64,000 nt of DNA from positions 1 through 64,000 of the forward strand of contig JACMLY010000010.1 in NCBI GenBank assembly GCA_014379345.1. The letters run 5' to 3'. Origin of the DNA: Chitinophagaceae bacterium (GTDB lineage: Bacteria > Bacteroidota > Bacteroidia > Chitinophagales > Chitinophagaceae). Below the pieces are notes generated by a model. The model searched no databases. It had not been told where the DNA came from and saw only the letters and a program-made list of their open reading frames with translations. The translations under genes and the position numbers were made by a program. Each line of letters starts with the position of its first letter. Position 1 is the first letter of the stretch. This document shows positions 36,167 to 44,838 of this stretch, one piece after another.

Positions 36167-36739
36167 ATGAATACTTTATTAAGTGAAATATTTCAGGGAG
36201 AATTTGATAACGAAGTAGACCAGGAAACTCCCCCATCGGTTCCCCCAAAGATCAAAATGAAAAATGCCAATGCTATGGTGAATGTGTGGAATGTGACGGT
36301 ACAGGGCACGCCACAGAAAATAGACATTGACGGTAAGGAATTCAGGGAAAACTACATCGATTATTTTGTCCGGTACCAGGTAATGACGCCAGATTCAAAC
36401 GATAAGAATTATTATTTCAGAATTTACTTCGCCAATGGAAAAGAAAGAAAATTCAATGTAAATGAAGTTCCAATTGTTTATAATCCGCCCAAAGTTCAAG
36501 GCTACAGAACAGTCAGGATCAATATAAAACCCGATGGTTACTTGAGGGATAAAAATGGATTACTCTTCCCGGTGAGCAATGGCAAAATCCATTACAGCAC
36601 CGCAAACAGGTTTACACCTAAGTTAGCGGCATTGAGACTTTTGGTGGAATGGAGACGCAAAGCTTTAAACGTGATGGAAGTTGGGGCAATATTTGCCAAA
36701 ATAGTAGCGGCAGTTTCAGGCACCGGAGATATCAAATAA
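36167..36739 (+). CDS. Small protein with acidic leader, unknown
   Basis: 190 residues from the ATG at 36167; a TTG at 36146 is less likely. The leader LLSEIFQGEFDNEVDQE is followed by a proline linker (TPPSVPPKIK). The middle is beta-rich (VNVWNVTVQGTPQKIDIDGK, YYFRIYFANGKERKFNVNE, VRINIKPDGYLRDKNGLLF). The last 45 residues are helical and hydrophobic (ALRLLVEWRRKALNVMEVGA). No motif or family recognised. The leader resembles those of the protease and the acidic protein in the same block. Spacing is 38 nt on the left and 54 nt on the right. Confidence 0.72.
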   Translation: MNTLLSEIFQGEFDNEVDQETPPSVPPKIKMKNANAMVNVWNVTVQGTPQKIDIDGKEFRENYIDYFVRYQVMTPDSNDKNYYFRIYFANGKERKFNVNEVPIVYNPPKVQGYRTVRINIKPDGYLRDKNGLLFPVSNGKIHYSTANRFTPKLAALRLLVEWRRKALNVMEVGAIFAKIVAAVSGTGDIK

Positions 36740-36793
36740 CTAAGCACCATATTTCACACTGGTGCATCTGCAGCATTTACTCAAAAATATCCA

Positions 36794-37570
36794 ATGCTCG
36801 TCATAGATTGTCATTGCCACTACGGTAAAGGAGATGGCTTTACAGGCCCCTGGGATACAAACGCGCCTCTTCCGGGGTTTATGGATCGTTCAAAAAAAGC
36901 CGGTATTCATAAAACAGTATTATTTGCAGCGATGCATTCAGATTACAGCAAGGCTAACCTGGAGGTTGCAAGAATGGTGAATAAGCATCCTCACCAGTTT
37001 TATGGCTTTGCATTTATACATGCAGCGAGAGACGCCGGCCGCATTGAAACAATGATTGAAAAAGCGGTGCGGCAGTATCATTTTTGTGGGATCAAACTTC
37101 ACCGCCGGGATGCAAGGATAACAAGGGAAGTTTGTGAGGCGGCCAGGAAATTCTGTCTGCCTATACTATATGACGTATTGGGCGAATCGACTAGTGTAGA
37201 GTTGTTTGCATCAGAATACCGGGATGTAGACTTTATTATCCCGCATCTCGGCAGCTTTGCAGACGACTGGCATGCACAACTGGTATTCATCGACCAATTG
37301 GTCCGCCATCCCAACGTGTACACAGACTCATCCGGTGTTAAACGATTCGACTTACTTGAAATGGCTTATAAACGGGCAGGGGCATCAAAAATTTTATTCG
37401 GCAGCGATGGACCATGGATGCATCCTGGCTTAGAGTTACAAAAGATCTTCGAACTCCGGCCCGGCAAAGAAGATCTGAAATCAATGCTTGCCGGAAACTT
37501 TCTGCGACTGACCGGCAAACAGAAAAAACCAATGGATCATGTATCAACGGATCTCAGCTTCTCGAGATAA
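36794..37570 (+). CDS. Amidohydrolase-family TIM-barrel protein (COG2159-like)
   Basis: 258 residues. Metal-ligand marks: IDCHCHYGKGDG at the N-terminus, GIKLHRR in the middle, FIIPHLGSFADDWH, and SKILFGSDGPWMHPG near the end. These match the amidohydrolase_2 family, which hydrolyses or decarboxylates small cyclic or aromatic compounds with one metal ion. Substrate unknown. It is last in the block and could be co-transcribed (54-nt gap) or simply be adjacent. Its final 34 nt overlap the 3' end of the convergent glycosylase gene. Confidence 0.87.
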   Translation: MLVIDCHCHYGKGDGFTGPWDTNAPLPGFMDRSKKAGIHKTVLFAAMHSDYSKANLEVARMVNKHPHQFYGFAFIHAARDAGRIETMIEKAVRQYHFCGIKLHRRDARITREVCEAARKFCLPILYDVLGESTSVELFASEYRDVDFIIPHLGSFADDWHAQLVFIDQLVRHPNVYTDSSGVKRFDLLEMAYKRAGASKILFGSDGPWMHPGLELQKIFELRPGKEDLKSMLAGNFLRLTGKQKKPMDHVSTDLSFSR

Positions 37571-38247
37571 TGCTCCGTGAAATGATCAATTTTTTTTCTC
37601 CGGTATTGCATCACCCACCTGGGATGCGGTAAGGGGATGATCTCTTTGTAGAAACCGTGCTTTTCATTAAGTTTTCTAAATATTTTATAATTCGTTCCTT
37701 CCCCCAGGCAAAAGCATACATCGTAAGATTGAATGTTTTGTTGCTGGTCGCGTATACAGTTAACAATAAAAGACTCACTGGTTTTTAGTAAATGCTTATC
37801 ATCATAATAATTAAGATTGACACCATTTCTCGTGAATCCCAACGGTGATAGTGCTGTAATAAAAAAATCGCGATAAAATTTTCCTGCGCCGCCATAAGCT
37901 TTAATCACTTCATAGATAAAAACCGAAGATAGTTCCGCCTGCCTTTTAAAATTGTTTTGAATATCGCATTCGCTTTCCAGCCGTATTGGATCTGTGAATG
38001 GAATTCCTGTTATTCCGCCACCGAACCTGCCGGGATTGATTCCAAAAATAAATATGCGATGACCCGCATCATTGTAAAACTTTCTATAAAATAATTCAGC
38101 GATCCGCCACGAGTCATTATTCAGAAAGGGATTCATGATCTCAATACCTTCTTGCAGCTCAAAAGCCGGTTTTAGCCGCCTGTAAAACTGCAGGATCGCA
38201 TCGGCCTGTGTTTCATGCGTTTTGTTGCCAGTTTTCTTTGTCTGCAT
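37537..38247 (-). CDS. SMUG-like uracil-DNA glycosylase family protein
   Basis: 236 residues. IFGINPGRFGGGITGIPFTD matches motif A of SMUG-type glycosylases (G-I-N-P-G-x-x-x-x-x-x-x-G-V-P-F), and PLPHPRWVMQY matches the C-terminal motif H-P-S/R. The N-terminal FLNNDSWRIAELFYRKFYND is the usual lead-in. These enzymes remove uracil or oxidised pyrimidines from DNA. It is divergent from the Gfo/Idh gene and converges on the amidohydrolase with a 34-nt overlap. Substrate range cannot be told from the sequence. Confidence 0.85.
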   Translation of the reverse strand: MQTKKTGNKTHETQADAILQFYRRLKPAFELQEGIEIMNPFLNNDSWRIAELFYRKFYNDAGHRIFIFGINPGRFGGGITGIPFTDPIRLESECDIQNNFKRQAELSSVFIYEVIKAYGGAGKFYRDFFITALSPLGFTRNGVNLNYYDDKHLLKTSESFIVNCIRDQQQNIQSYDVCFCLGEGTNYKIFRKLNEKHGFYKEIIPLPHPRWVMQYRRKKIDHFTEHYLEKLRSVDT

Positions 38248-38313
38248 ATAGGAAAGCGTTTAAGGAAATTTTTTGCAAAAATATTCTATCTTTCATCCCA
38301 TCAAATTTCTATC

Positions 38314-39657
38314 ATGCAAAGAAGAACATTTGTAAAAAATACGGCCCTGGCCTCAGCAGGCTTTGCCATACTGCCTGCAGGCAGCCTGTTCGCAGAAACA
38401 AAAATAAAAGTTGGAATTATAGGTGTTGGGCTGCGTGGACAGAATCATCTTGAACTTGCTCTGCGGCGAAAAGATGTTGAGGTTGTTGCGATCTGTGACA
38501 TCGACGACCGCATGTTGCAGATGTCTGCAGACATCATTAAAAAATTTAACAAGCCCGCACCGAAAATTTACAAAGGCGACCCCTATGCGTGGCGAAAACT
38601 GTTAGAGCAAAAGGAGATCGAAGCTGTCATCATCGCCACTCCCTGGGAATGGCATGCTTCTATGTGCATAGAAAGCCTGGACGCGGGAAAATATGTAGGC
38701 ACCGAGGTTTGCCTTGGCATTACACTGGAAGACCATTGGAGCGTTGTAAAAGCCTGCGAACGAAATAAGGGAAACCTCATGATGCTGGAAAATGTCTGTT
38801 ACCGTCGTGATGTAATGGCCATTTTAAATATGGTTCGCCTGGGAATGTTTGGAGAACTGATCCATATGCAGGCAGGCTACCAGCATGATTTGAGAAATGT
38901 AAAATTAAACAATGGTAAAGATGCATATGGCGGCGGGGTCGAATTCGGTGAAAAAGCTTTTTCCGAAGCCAGGTGGCGTACCAATCATTCGGTGCATCGC
39001 AATGCAGATCTATACCCCACGCACGGCATCGGTCCTGTGGCCGAAATGCTCACTATCAACCGTGGCAACCGGTTTTTATCGCTGAATTCATTCTCTACAA
39101 AGTCGCGCGGACTGCATAACATCATTGTTGAAAAAGGAGGAGCAACACATCCGAATGCGAAAGTTGAATTTAAATTGGGTGATATCGTGACTACACAGAT
39201 ACGCTGTGCCAATGGGGAGACCATTTTATTGCAACATGATACTAATTTGCCACGCCCTTACTCCTTAGGCTTCCGCGTGCAGGGCACCAAAGGTCTATGG
39301 ATGGATGTGAACCGTTCGATCTATATTGAAGGCACCAGCGCAAAACATGATCAGTGGGAAGAGGCAAAACCATATCTTGAAAAATATGATCATCCATTAT
39401 GGCAGCGGTGGAGCAAAGAAACAGAAGGAGCCGGTCACGGAGGGATGGATTTTTTTGTGTTGCATGCTTTCTTTGAATCGGTGAAACGAAAAATAAGCAC
39501 GCCGATGGATGTTTACGACGCAGCCGCATGGAGCGCCATCACTCCACTCAGTGAAACAAGCATTGAGTTGGGAAACCAAACGGTAGATTTTCCCGATTTT
39601 ACCGGTGGAGGCTGGATGTACAAAAAGACAACCTTTGCCCTTACGGATGATTTCTAG
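38314..39657 (+). CDS. Tat-exported Gfo/Idh/MocA-family oxidoreductase
   Basis: 447 residues from the ATG at 38314; an earlier frame start at 38215 is rejected because it overlaps the divergent gene start and hides the signal. The N-terminus has a twin-arginine signal (QRRTFVKNTALASAGF). The Rossmann NAD(P) domain starts with KVGIIGVGLRGQNHLE and has AICDIDDRM; ATPWEWHASMC and GTEVCLGITLEDHW follow, then the C-terminal GFO_IDH_MocA part (KGGATHPNAKVEF and so on). Exported members in Bacteroidota often act on sugars, for instance as glycosidases that use NAD without net redox. Transcribed with the kinase-like gene 212 nt downstream, though repeats lie between. Confidence 0.92.
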   Translation: MQRRTFVKNTALASAGFAILPAGSLFAETKIKVGIIGVGLRGQNHLELALRRKDVEVVAICDIDDRMLQMSADIIKKFNKPAPKIYKGDPYAWRKLLEQKEIEAVIIATPWEWHASMCIESLDAGKYVGTEVCLGITLEDHWSVVKACERNKGNLMMLENVCYRRDVMAILNMVRLGMFGELIHMQAGYQHDLRNVKLNNGKDAYGGGVEFGEKAFSEARWRTNHSVHRNADLYPTHGIGPVAEMLTINRGNRFLSLNSFSTKSRGLHNIIVEKGGATHPNAKVEFKLGDIVTTQIRCANGETILLQHDTNLPRPYSLGFRVQGTKGLWMDVNRSIYIEGTSAKHDQWEEAKPYLEKYDHPLWQRWSKETEGAGHGGMDFFVLHAFFESVKRKISTPMDVYDAAAWSAITPLSETSIELGNQTVDFPDFTGGGWMYKKTTFALTDDF

Positions 39658-39722
39658 CGGCGGATTTAAAAAAATAAATGTAAAAAACATCTACGATTTA
39701 AAATTGCGAGTTGCAAAATAAT

Positions 39723-39782
39723 CTCTTTGTGTCCTGGTGCCTTGGTGGCAATGTAACCACGAAGGTATCAGGACACAAAGAG
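39723..39782. repeat. Inverted repeat, CTTTGTGTCC family
   Basis: Arms 39723-39748 (CTCTTTGTGTCCTGGTGCCT and so on) and 39757-39782 pair over 26 nt with three mismatches around an 8-nt loop (CAATGTAA). It lies between the oxidoreductase and the kinase-like gene. Related to the CGTGTCCTTGGTG family at 40999 and 62838. Confidence 0.88.
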
Positions 39783-39869
39783 AAATGGCTCAAAAAATTC
39801 TTATTTGACCTCACAAGGAACTGAGGAATATTGGCCTATCACCTATATTCACACTTCAAGCACCTGCTA

Positions 39870-40940
39870 ATGAAACAACTAACCATACAAAAAGCGGCGG
39901 CACAATTTGGCGTCGGCGAAGCATTGATTGAGCCCCTTGGGGAAGGATTAATTCACCGAACCTATAAAATAAACTTTCCGGGAAATGATGTACCGATCGT
40001 TTTGCAATGCATCAATCAGACCAATTTTCCTCAGCCTGAAAACATTATCAATAATTACAGGATCATTTCGCAGTATCTGAAATATCAGACCCATTCATTA
40101 CAGGTTCCGGAAATGGTTTTAACAAATACAGGAAAATTATTCTGGATAGACGAGGAAGGAAATTTCTGGCGTGGAACAATGTTCCTCAATAACACTTACA
40201 CCCCTTCCTCACTTAGCGATGAGAAAGAAGCCCGGCTCGTGGCGGGTAGCTTTGCCGGATTCACGCTATCATTAGCCGGGCTAAACGCAGAGCAATTGGA
40301 GAAAACTATTCCTGACTTCCATAACCTTAGTTTCAGATTCCAACAATTTGAAACAGCAATAAAAAAAGCAAGTATTCAACGTCTTTTAAAATCAACCCAT
40401 GTCATCGCAGAATTGAGGCAAAGACGATTTCTGGTTGATTTTTATGAAAGCATCAAAACAAGCGGGGATTATAAAACGAGGGTAATGCATCATGACTGCA
40501 AGATCAGTAATATATTGTTCGACAAAACAACCAAACAGGCCATTTGCGTGGTAGATCTAGATACGACGATGCCGGGCTATTATTTTTCAGATGTCGGCGA
40601 TATGATCCGGACAATGGCCTGTACGGTTGATGAAAACAGTACCCGGTGGGAAGACATCGACGTCCGGAAAAGATATTACAATTCCATTGTAAATGGGTAT
40701 ATGGATCTCATGCAAAGCTCATTTACCAGTGAAGAGAAAACCTATATTCACCATGCAGGATTGCTGTTAACGTATATGCAATCTTTGCGGTTTGTAACTG
40801 ATTTTTTAAATAATGATATTTATTACAAAACCGACTACCCCGAACAAAACCTCAACAGGGCTTTGAACCAACTTATTTTGTTGGAAAAGACGGAAGAATT
40901 TTTACAGACTGAGTATCACTACAATTCTTTCACCTCTTAG
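39870..40940 (+). CDS. Aminoglycoside phosphotransferase-like kinase (NahK-like sugar kinase)
   Basis: 356 residues from the ATG at 39870; the frame is open back to 39831 but the first 13 residues are not family-like. Kinase marks: GEGLIHRTYKI (nucleotide loop), catalytic RVMHHDCKISNILFD, and metal-binding CVVDLDTTMPGYYFSDVGD. This pattern matches N-acetylhexosamine 1-kinase, which phosphorylates GlcNAc or GalNAc at C1; other small-molecule kinases share it. The neighbouring sugar oxidoreductase fits a glycan-catabolism role (inference). Confidence 0.87.
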   Translation: MKQLTIQKAAAQFGVGEALIEPLGEGLIHRTYKINFPGNDVPIVLQCINQTNFPQPENIINNYRIISQYLKYQTHSLQVPEMVLTNTGKLFWIDEEGNFWRGTMFLNNTYTPSSLSDEKEARLVAGSFAGFTLSLAGLNAEQLEKTIPDFHNLSFRFQQFETAIKKASIQRLLKSTHVIAELRQRRFLVDFYESIKTSGDYKTRVMHHDCKISNILFDKTTKQAICVVDLDTTMPGYYFSDVGDMIRTMACTVDENSTRWEDIDVRKRYYNSIVNGYMDLMQSSFTSEEKTYIHHAGLLLTYMQSLRFVTDFLNNDIYYKTDYPEQNLNRALNQLILLEKTEEFLQTEYHYNSFTS

Positions 40941-40998
40941 TAGGTTTATCCTGCATTTTGGTTGTAACAACCTGCAAACCGGTGAACTTCCTTACTAA

Positions 40999-41063
40999 TT
41001 CTTTGTGTGCGTGGTGAACCTTCCTGATTGTACAGTCAAGGGGTTCACCAAGGACACGAAGAG
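40999..41063. repeat. Inverted repeat, CGTGTCCTTGGTG family
   Basis: TTCTTTGTGTGCGTGGTGAA(40999-41018) with CC and its partner at 41042-41063 pair with four mismatches in 22 nt. The loop holds CTGATTGTACA, which is also found in the loop of the repeat at 62838-62941. Lies between two converging genes. Confidence 0.85.
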
Positions 41064-41121
41064 AAGACGCGAAGAACACAACGCAAACAAGAATATCGAT
41101 GATTCGGATAAGATCGGAATA

Positions 41122-42111
41122 TTAACCTACCGAAAAATATTCGAGTTCCTCTTTCAGTGACAGATAAGGGTATTTTTTTTGAATGGCGAGCGTTTTATCA
41201 TAATTGGACCGCAGGAATTTTTTATGCGCCTCCGTTTCCGGCTGAAATGGCTTGTGTTTTCTGGCAGTCATGATTTTTTGTACTTCTTCGGCAAGTTTTT
41301 GCGATTCGTCGCTCACAAAATATTGCATGAATTTATCCAATACAAACTGTGTAGCCTGGTAATTGGGGTGTACCAGGTCAATATCATAAAACCGATGATC
41401 GCGTAACACGTCAATCACCAGTTCATAAGCAGGAAAGTAATGGATCCTGTCAAATTTATTTACAAGATGATGCACCACTTCAATCAACCGGCCTTTGCTC
41501 CGATTGTTCTCTGTAAGGCCATCCCGGATATGTCGTACCGGGCTTACGGTAAAAATAATTTTTAAGGAAGAATTGAACTGGAACAATTGGTGAATGCAAT
41601 TATCCATAATGACATTGATCTCTTCGATCGTCATCATTTGTTTATTGAACCATTGGGCGGGGGCGCGATGGCAATTGGCAACTCCTCCTTTATAAGAAAG
41701 AGTCGTTTCGTTTACATGGTATGAAAAAGACGATCCTAAGGTAACGATCAGCCAATCAGCCTGCTTGAGAAACTCATGTGCTTTTTGCTGTGAGTTATTT
41801 ATTTTTTGTACGCATTCGTTTTTATCAATATTGGAGAAAATACTATGGTGTTGCCAGCTATGCCAGAGCTCATTCAGGTAAAACAAATCTTCTGTATTGT
41901 ATGGCCTGTTTTGGATGTATGATATAAGGCTGTAAGCAACACTCCGCGGATCAAACAGAATGCCGTTCGGGTTTTGCAATGTGTTAAATTTAAGGTTTGC
42001 AAGGCTATTGCCAATATGCTCGGTGAAGCAGGAGCCCGTCAGTAAAAGTTTATCCCGGTATTCAATGCGTGGTTCCGGAGAAACAACAGCAAGATCGAGC
42101 ATGAAATTCAT
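41122..42111 (-). CDS. GSCFA domain protein
   Basis: 329 residues from the ATG at 42111; the frame is open to 42153 but that would overlap the preceding gene and add residues outside the domain. The domain name motif is present as LLLTGSCFTEHIGNSLANL, followed by NPNGILFDPRSVAY. Later come WLIVTLGSSFSYH and a terminal SPVRHIRDGLTENNRSK segment. GSCFA proteins are SGNH-hydrolase-like; they may act on acyl or acetyl groups of glycans, but function is unproved. Probably co-transcribed with the HMG-CoA lyase gene (19-nt gap). Confidence 0.92.
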   Translation of the reverse strand: MNFMLDLAVVSPEPRIEYRDKLLLTGSCFTEHIGNSLANLKFNTLQNPNGILFDPRSVAYSLISYIQNRPYNTEDLFYLNELWHSWQHHSIFSNIDKNECVQKINNSQQKAHEFLKQADWLIVTLGSSFSYHVNETTLSYKGGVANCHRAPAQWFNKQMMTIEEINVIMDNCIHQLFQFNSSLKIIFTVSPVRHIRDGLTENNRSKGRLIEVVHHLVNKFDRIHYFPAYELVIDVLRDHRFYDIDLVHPNYQATQFVLDKFMQYFVSDESQKLAEEVQKIMTARKHKPFQPETEAHKKFLRSNYDKTLAIQKKYPYLSLKEELEYFSVG

Positions 42112-42130
42112 ATGCGGAAAATCATATTGA

Positions 42131-42979
42131 TTATATAAATATTTCTGAAGCAATCTGCAGGCTTCTCTGCAATGCTTCCTTATCCAGATTTTTCAGTAAC
42201 CCGGTTTTTTCAAAATAAGGGATCAATAATTCGGTGTTCATATTCCCGACCAATTCATCATCAGCCATCGGACAGCCACCGATTCCTTTGAGTGCTCCAT
42301 CAAACCGTTTGCATCCGGCATTGAATGCGGCGTCGGCTTTTAGCTTCCAGTTTTCCGGGGCCGAATGAAGATGAACACCGATTTCCTGCCCGGGCATTTT
42401 TTTTATCAGGTAATCGGTGATCCTAAAAACCTGTTCCGCCGAGGCAAGCCCTACTGTATCGGCCAGAGAAATGATCTGGATACCTATCGAAGAAATCCTA
42501 TTCACCCATTCAAAAACAATCTGCTCCGTATAAGGATCGCCATAAGGATTTCCGAAACCCATCGAGATATAAATAACCAGTTGCTTGTTATGTTTTATGC
42601 AGACACGTTGAATTTCTGCCACTCTCTGAAACGATTCTTCGATGGAGCTATTGGTATTCCTTCGCTGAAATGTTTCTGAAACAGAAAAAGGAAAACCAAG
42701 ATAATGGATCTGCTCAAACAGGCATGCCTCTTCCGCTCCTCTTGTATTTGCAACGATCACCAATAATTTTGATCTCGTGTGTTGTATTCGAATTTTTGAT
42801 ATAACCTCACTGGTGTCGGCCATCTGGGGAATTGCTTTGGCAGAAACAAAGCTCCCGCAATCGATCGTATCAAATCCTATATCCAGTAAACTGTTTATAT
42901 ATCTTATCTTTTCCGGTGTAGGTATAAAAGTCTTCCATCCCTGCATTGCATCGCGGGGGCATTCTATCAGTTTGATCAT
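42131..42979 (-). CDS. Hydroxymethylglutaryl-CoA lyase
   Basis: 282 residues from the ATG at 42979; the frame continues to 43006 but the extra 9 residues lack family similarity. Conserved marks are ECPRDAMQG (metal/active-site Arg-Asp), FDTIDCGSFVSAKAIPQMAD, VSETFQRRNTNSSIEES, GVHLHSAPENW (metal His pair) and a GIGGCPMADDELVGN loop with the catalytic Cys. The enzyme splits HMG-CoA to acetyl-CoA and acetoacetate in leucine degradation. No other leucine-pathway genes lie nearby. It starts 45 nt after the HTH protein gene and is followed by the GSCFA gene. Confidence 0.93.
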   Translation of the reverse strand: MIKLIECPRDAMQGWKTFIPTPEKIRYINSLLDIGFDTIDCGSFVSAKAIPQMADTSEVISKIRIQHTRSKLLVIVANTRGAEEACLFEQIHYLGFPFSVSETFQRRNTNSSIEESFQRVAEIQRVCIKHNKQLVIYISMGFGNPYGDPYTEQIVFEWVNRISSIGIQIISLADTVGLASAEQVFRITDYLIKKMPGQEIGVHLHSAPENWKLKADAAFNAGCKRFDGALKGIGGCPMADDELVGNMNTELLIPYFEKTGLLKNLDKEALQRSLQIASEIFI

Positions 42980-43024
42980 GGAATGATTGCCGGCTGAAGG
43001 ATCCACTCTTATATTTTGGTTGAA

Positions 43025-44026
43025 TTACTGCAAAAGTCCATTTTTTCTGCCATGTATTTCTTCACGTAGTTTGTTAAAAAACCGGCTTCTGTCTTTTTCG
43101 CCCACTACACTGATCTGAGTGGATTTATGGATCAGATTTATGATAGACTCGTAGATATAATTATTGAACCGTTCGTCACGCGTGGTTATAAAATTAATAA
43201 CACTATGATTCAGATAAGTGAGTTTGATCTTCCCGAGATCGGCCAGGCAGGTGTTATCCCCCAACACTACCTCGTTATTAAACATATTAAAAGCAGCAGC
43301 ATTAGACCTTACCGTTTCACCAACGGTAAATTTCTTTCCTGTTTCTGCCTGTGCTTCAATATGCGTGATCAACTCTTCGAGCTTTTCATATAACAATATT
43401 GCATCCGTCTTGGATTCAAAGAGGTTTGACTCGCGGTAGAATTCAATCTGGCGTATCGTAGTATTAATACTTTCCGTATTCCAGATCTCGGTGGCAGGTA
43501 TCTGGTTATAAAGGCTTGTGATTTTTTTGTACCTGTCCTCAAATCCTTTAAAGTCATTTTTCAGAGAAAATTTTCTTCCTTTAAGCGCTTCATAGTTCAA
43601 TATGGATTTCATCCAGAAGAAAGACTTGAACGATGCCAGTTCATGGAACTGGAAAAAAATTATGAATGGAATATCCTTGGTGAGGTAATAAAGATGTCTA
43701 TGTTCAAAGGTATTCATGAATGCAAGGTCCTGCAACAGTTTGTTGATCCACTCTTCATAAAAAGAGTCTGAACCGGCAGCCAGTTTGCCGGAAAAAATAA
43801 AGGAGTCATTTTGAAGGTGCAAAAATTGATCGAGCGATACATGGTAATGGACACAGATTTTTTGTAACTCTTCAAACGAAATAGGCTTTTCAGCACGGAT
43901 ACGACGGTAAGCGCTGTCATTGCTGATGCTTAGTAGCTCTGCGATCTCATCCACCAAAGAAAGATGCGGGGGTAACTGCGATTTAAGGTGTTGAAAGAAC
44001 GACACCTGGATACCGGTAGGTTCCAT
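43025..44026 (-). CDS. Helix-turn-helix protein with long C-terminal domain (regulator-like)
   Basis: 333 residues. Residues ~8-70 (FFQHLKSQL, LVDEIAELLSISNDSAYRR, ISFEELQKICVHYHVSLDQF) form a BetR- or XRE-like DNA-binding unit. The remaining 260 residues are helical, with FEHRHLYYLTKDIPFIIFFQ and FTTRDERFNNYIYESI-like segments, and no known sensor motif. This design recurs in Bacteroidota proteins of unknown role. It probably is a transcription factor. The HMG-CoA lyase and GSCFA genes follow in the same direction. Confidence 0.72.
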   Translation of the reverse strand: MEPTGIQVSFFQHLKSQLPPHLSLVDEIAELLSISNDSAYRRIRAEKPISFEELQKICVHYHVSLDQFLHLQNDSFIFSGKLAAGSDSFYEEWINKLLQDLAFMNTFEHRHLYYLTKDIPFIIFFQFHELASFKSFFWMKSILNYEALKGRKFSLKNDFKGFEDRYKKITSLYNQIPATEIWNTESINTTIRQIEFYRESNLFESKTDAILLYEKLEELITHIEAQAETGKKFTVGETVRSNAAAFNMFNNEVVLGDNTCLADLGKIKLTYLNHSVINFITTRDERFNNYIYESIINLIHKSTQISVVGEKDRSRFFNKLREEIHGRKNGLLQ

Positions 44027-44255
44027 GTACAGTTAGTTTTAGTGGTTATTACGAACCGATTACGAAAGATTTGCGAAACATGCAAAATCATACTCAATGT
44101 AGGTTGAAATTATGCAAAAATCAATGACCATACAGAATTGAAAATGTTTATCCGGGATTACTATCAATTTCAATCTCAAGCCCGCAAATAACAATTAGCA
44201 TCTGCTTCAAGGCGCCAGTACATTGCAATTACACTAGCTTAACAAACCAACACAT

Positions 44256-44798
44256 ATGAAATATTACTCACTCGTTTTATCCATTCTGCTTTTAGCTGCA
44301 CAACACGCCATCGGACAGGTTCGCCTTCCAATAAGAAAATTGACCTATAAAATTTTAATGGCCGATTCAGTGCGTTATACCAAGGGTTATCTCTACGATA
44401 TAAACGACACTGCGGTAAAGATTAGTCATTGGCCGGTGAGATTTAGAAATGATCCTGCAATGAATGATAATTTAAAGGAGGTCACCTACCGGCAAATTTC
44501 GGAAATAACCCTCAAAAGAAGCCGTGGAGCCGGCCGCGGGGCCTGGAAAGGCGCAATCACTGGACTACTGGTTGGAGTATCTGTCGCACTTATAGGAGGA
44601 GATCATCCTGAAAAGTACTGGTTTCATTTTGGGATACAAGAAAAGGTAGCTACGTATGGCGTACTAGGAGCCGCCGCCGGCACCGGCATCGGAGCCCTGA
44701 TAGGCGGATTGGCAAAAAAGAAATTTATCATCGGAGGCAATAAAGAAAAATTTGATGAGATGAAAGCAAATGTTTTAGATAAGGTTTATGGGAAATGA
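44256..44798 (+). CDS. Exported protein with glycine-zipper segments, unknown
   Basis: 180 residues. Signal peptide ends at QHAIGQ. The mature part starts with a beta-rich PRC-barrel-like stretch (YKILMADSVRYTKGYLYDIN, VTYRQISEITLKRSRGAGRG). Two glycine-zipper segments follow: GAWKGAITGLLVGVSVALIG and GVLGAAAGTGIGALIGGLAK. They could insert in the outer membrane. The last 11 nt overlap the untranslated lead of the next gene only if that gene uses an upstream ATG. No named family recognised. Confidence 0.75.
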   Translation: MKYYSLVLSILLLAAQHAIGQVRLPIRKLTYKILMADSVRYTKGYLYDINDTAVKISHWPVRFRNDPAMNDNLKEVTYRQISEITLKRSRGAGRGAWKGAITGLLVGVSVALIGGDHPEKYWFHFGIQEKVATYGVLGAAAGTGIGALIGGLAKKKFIIGGNKEKFDEMKANVLDKVYGK

Positions 44799-44838
44799 GG
44801 GTTTTAAGCAGCCGGCTTTACCTGCTAATTCTCAAATA

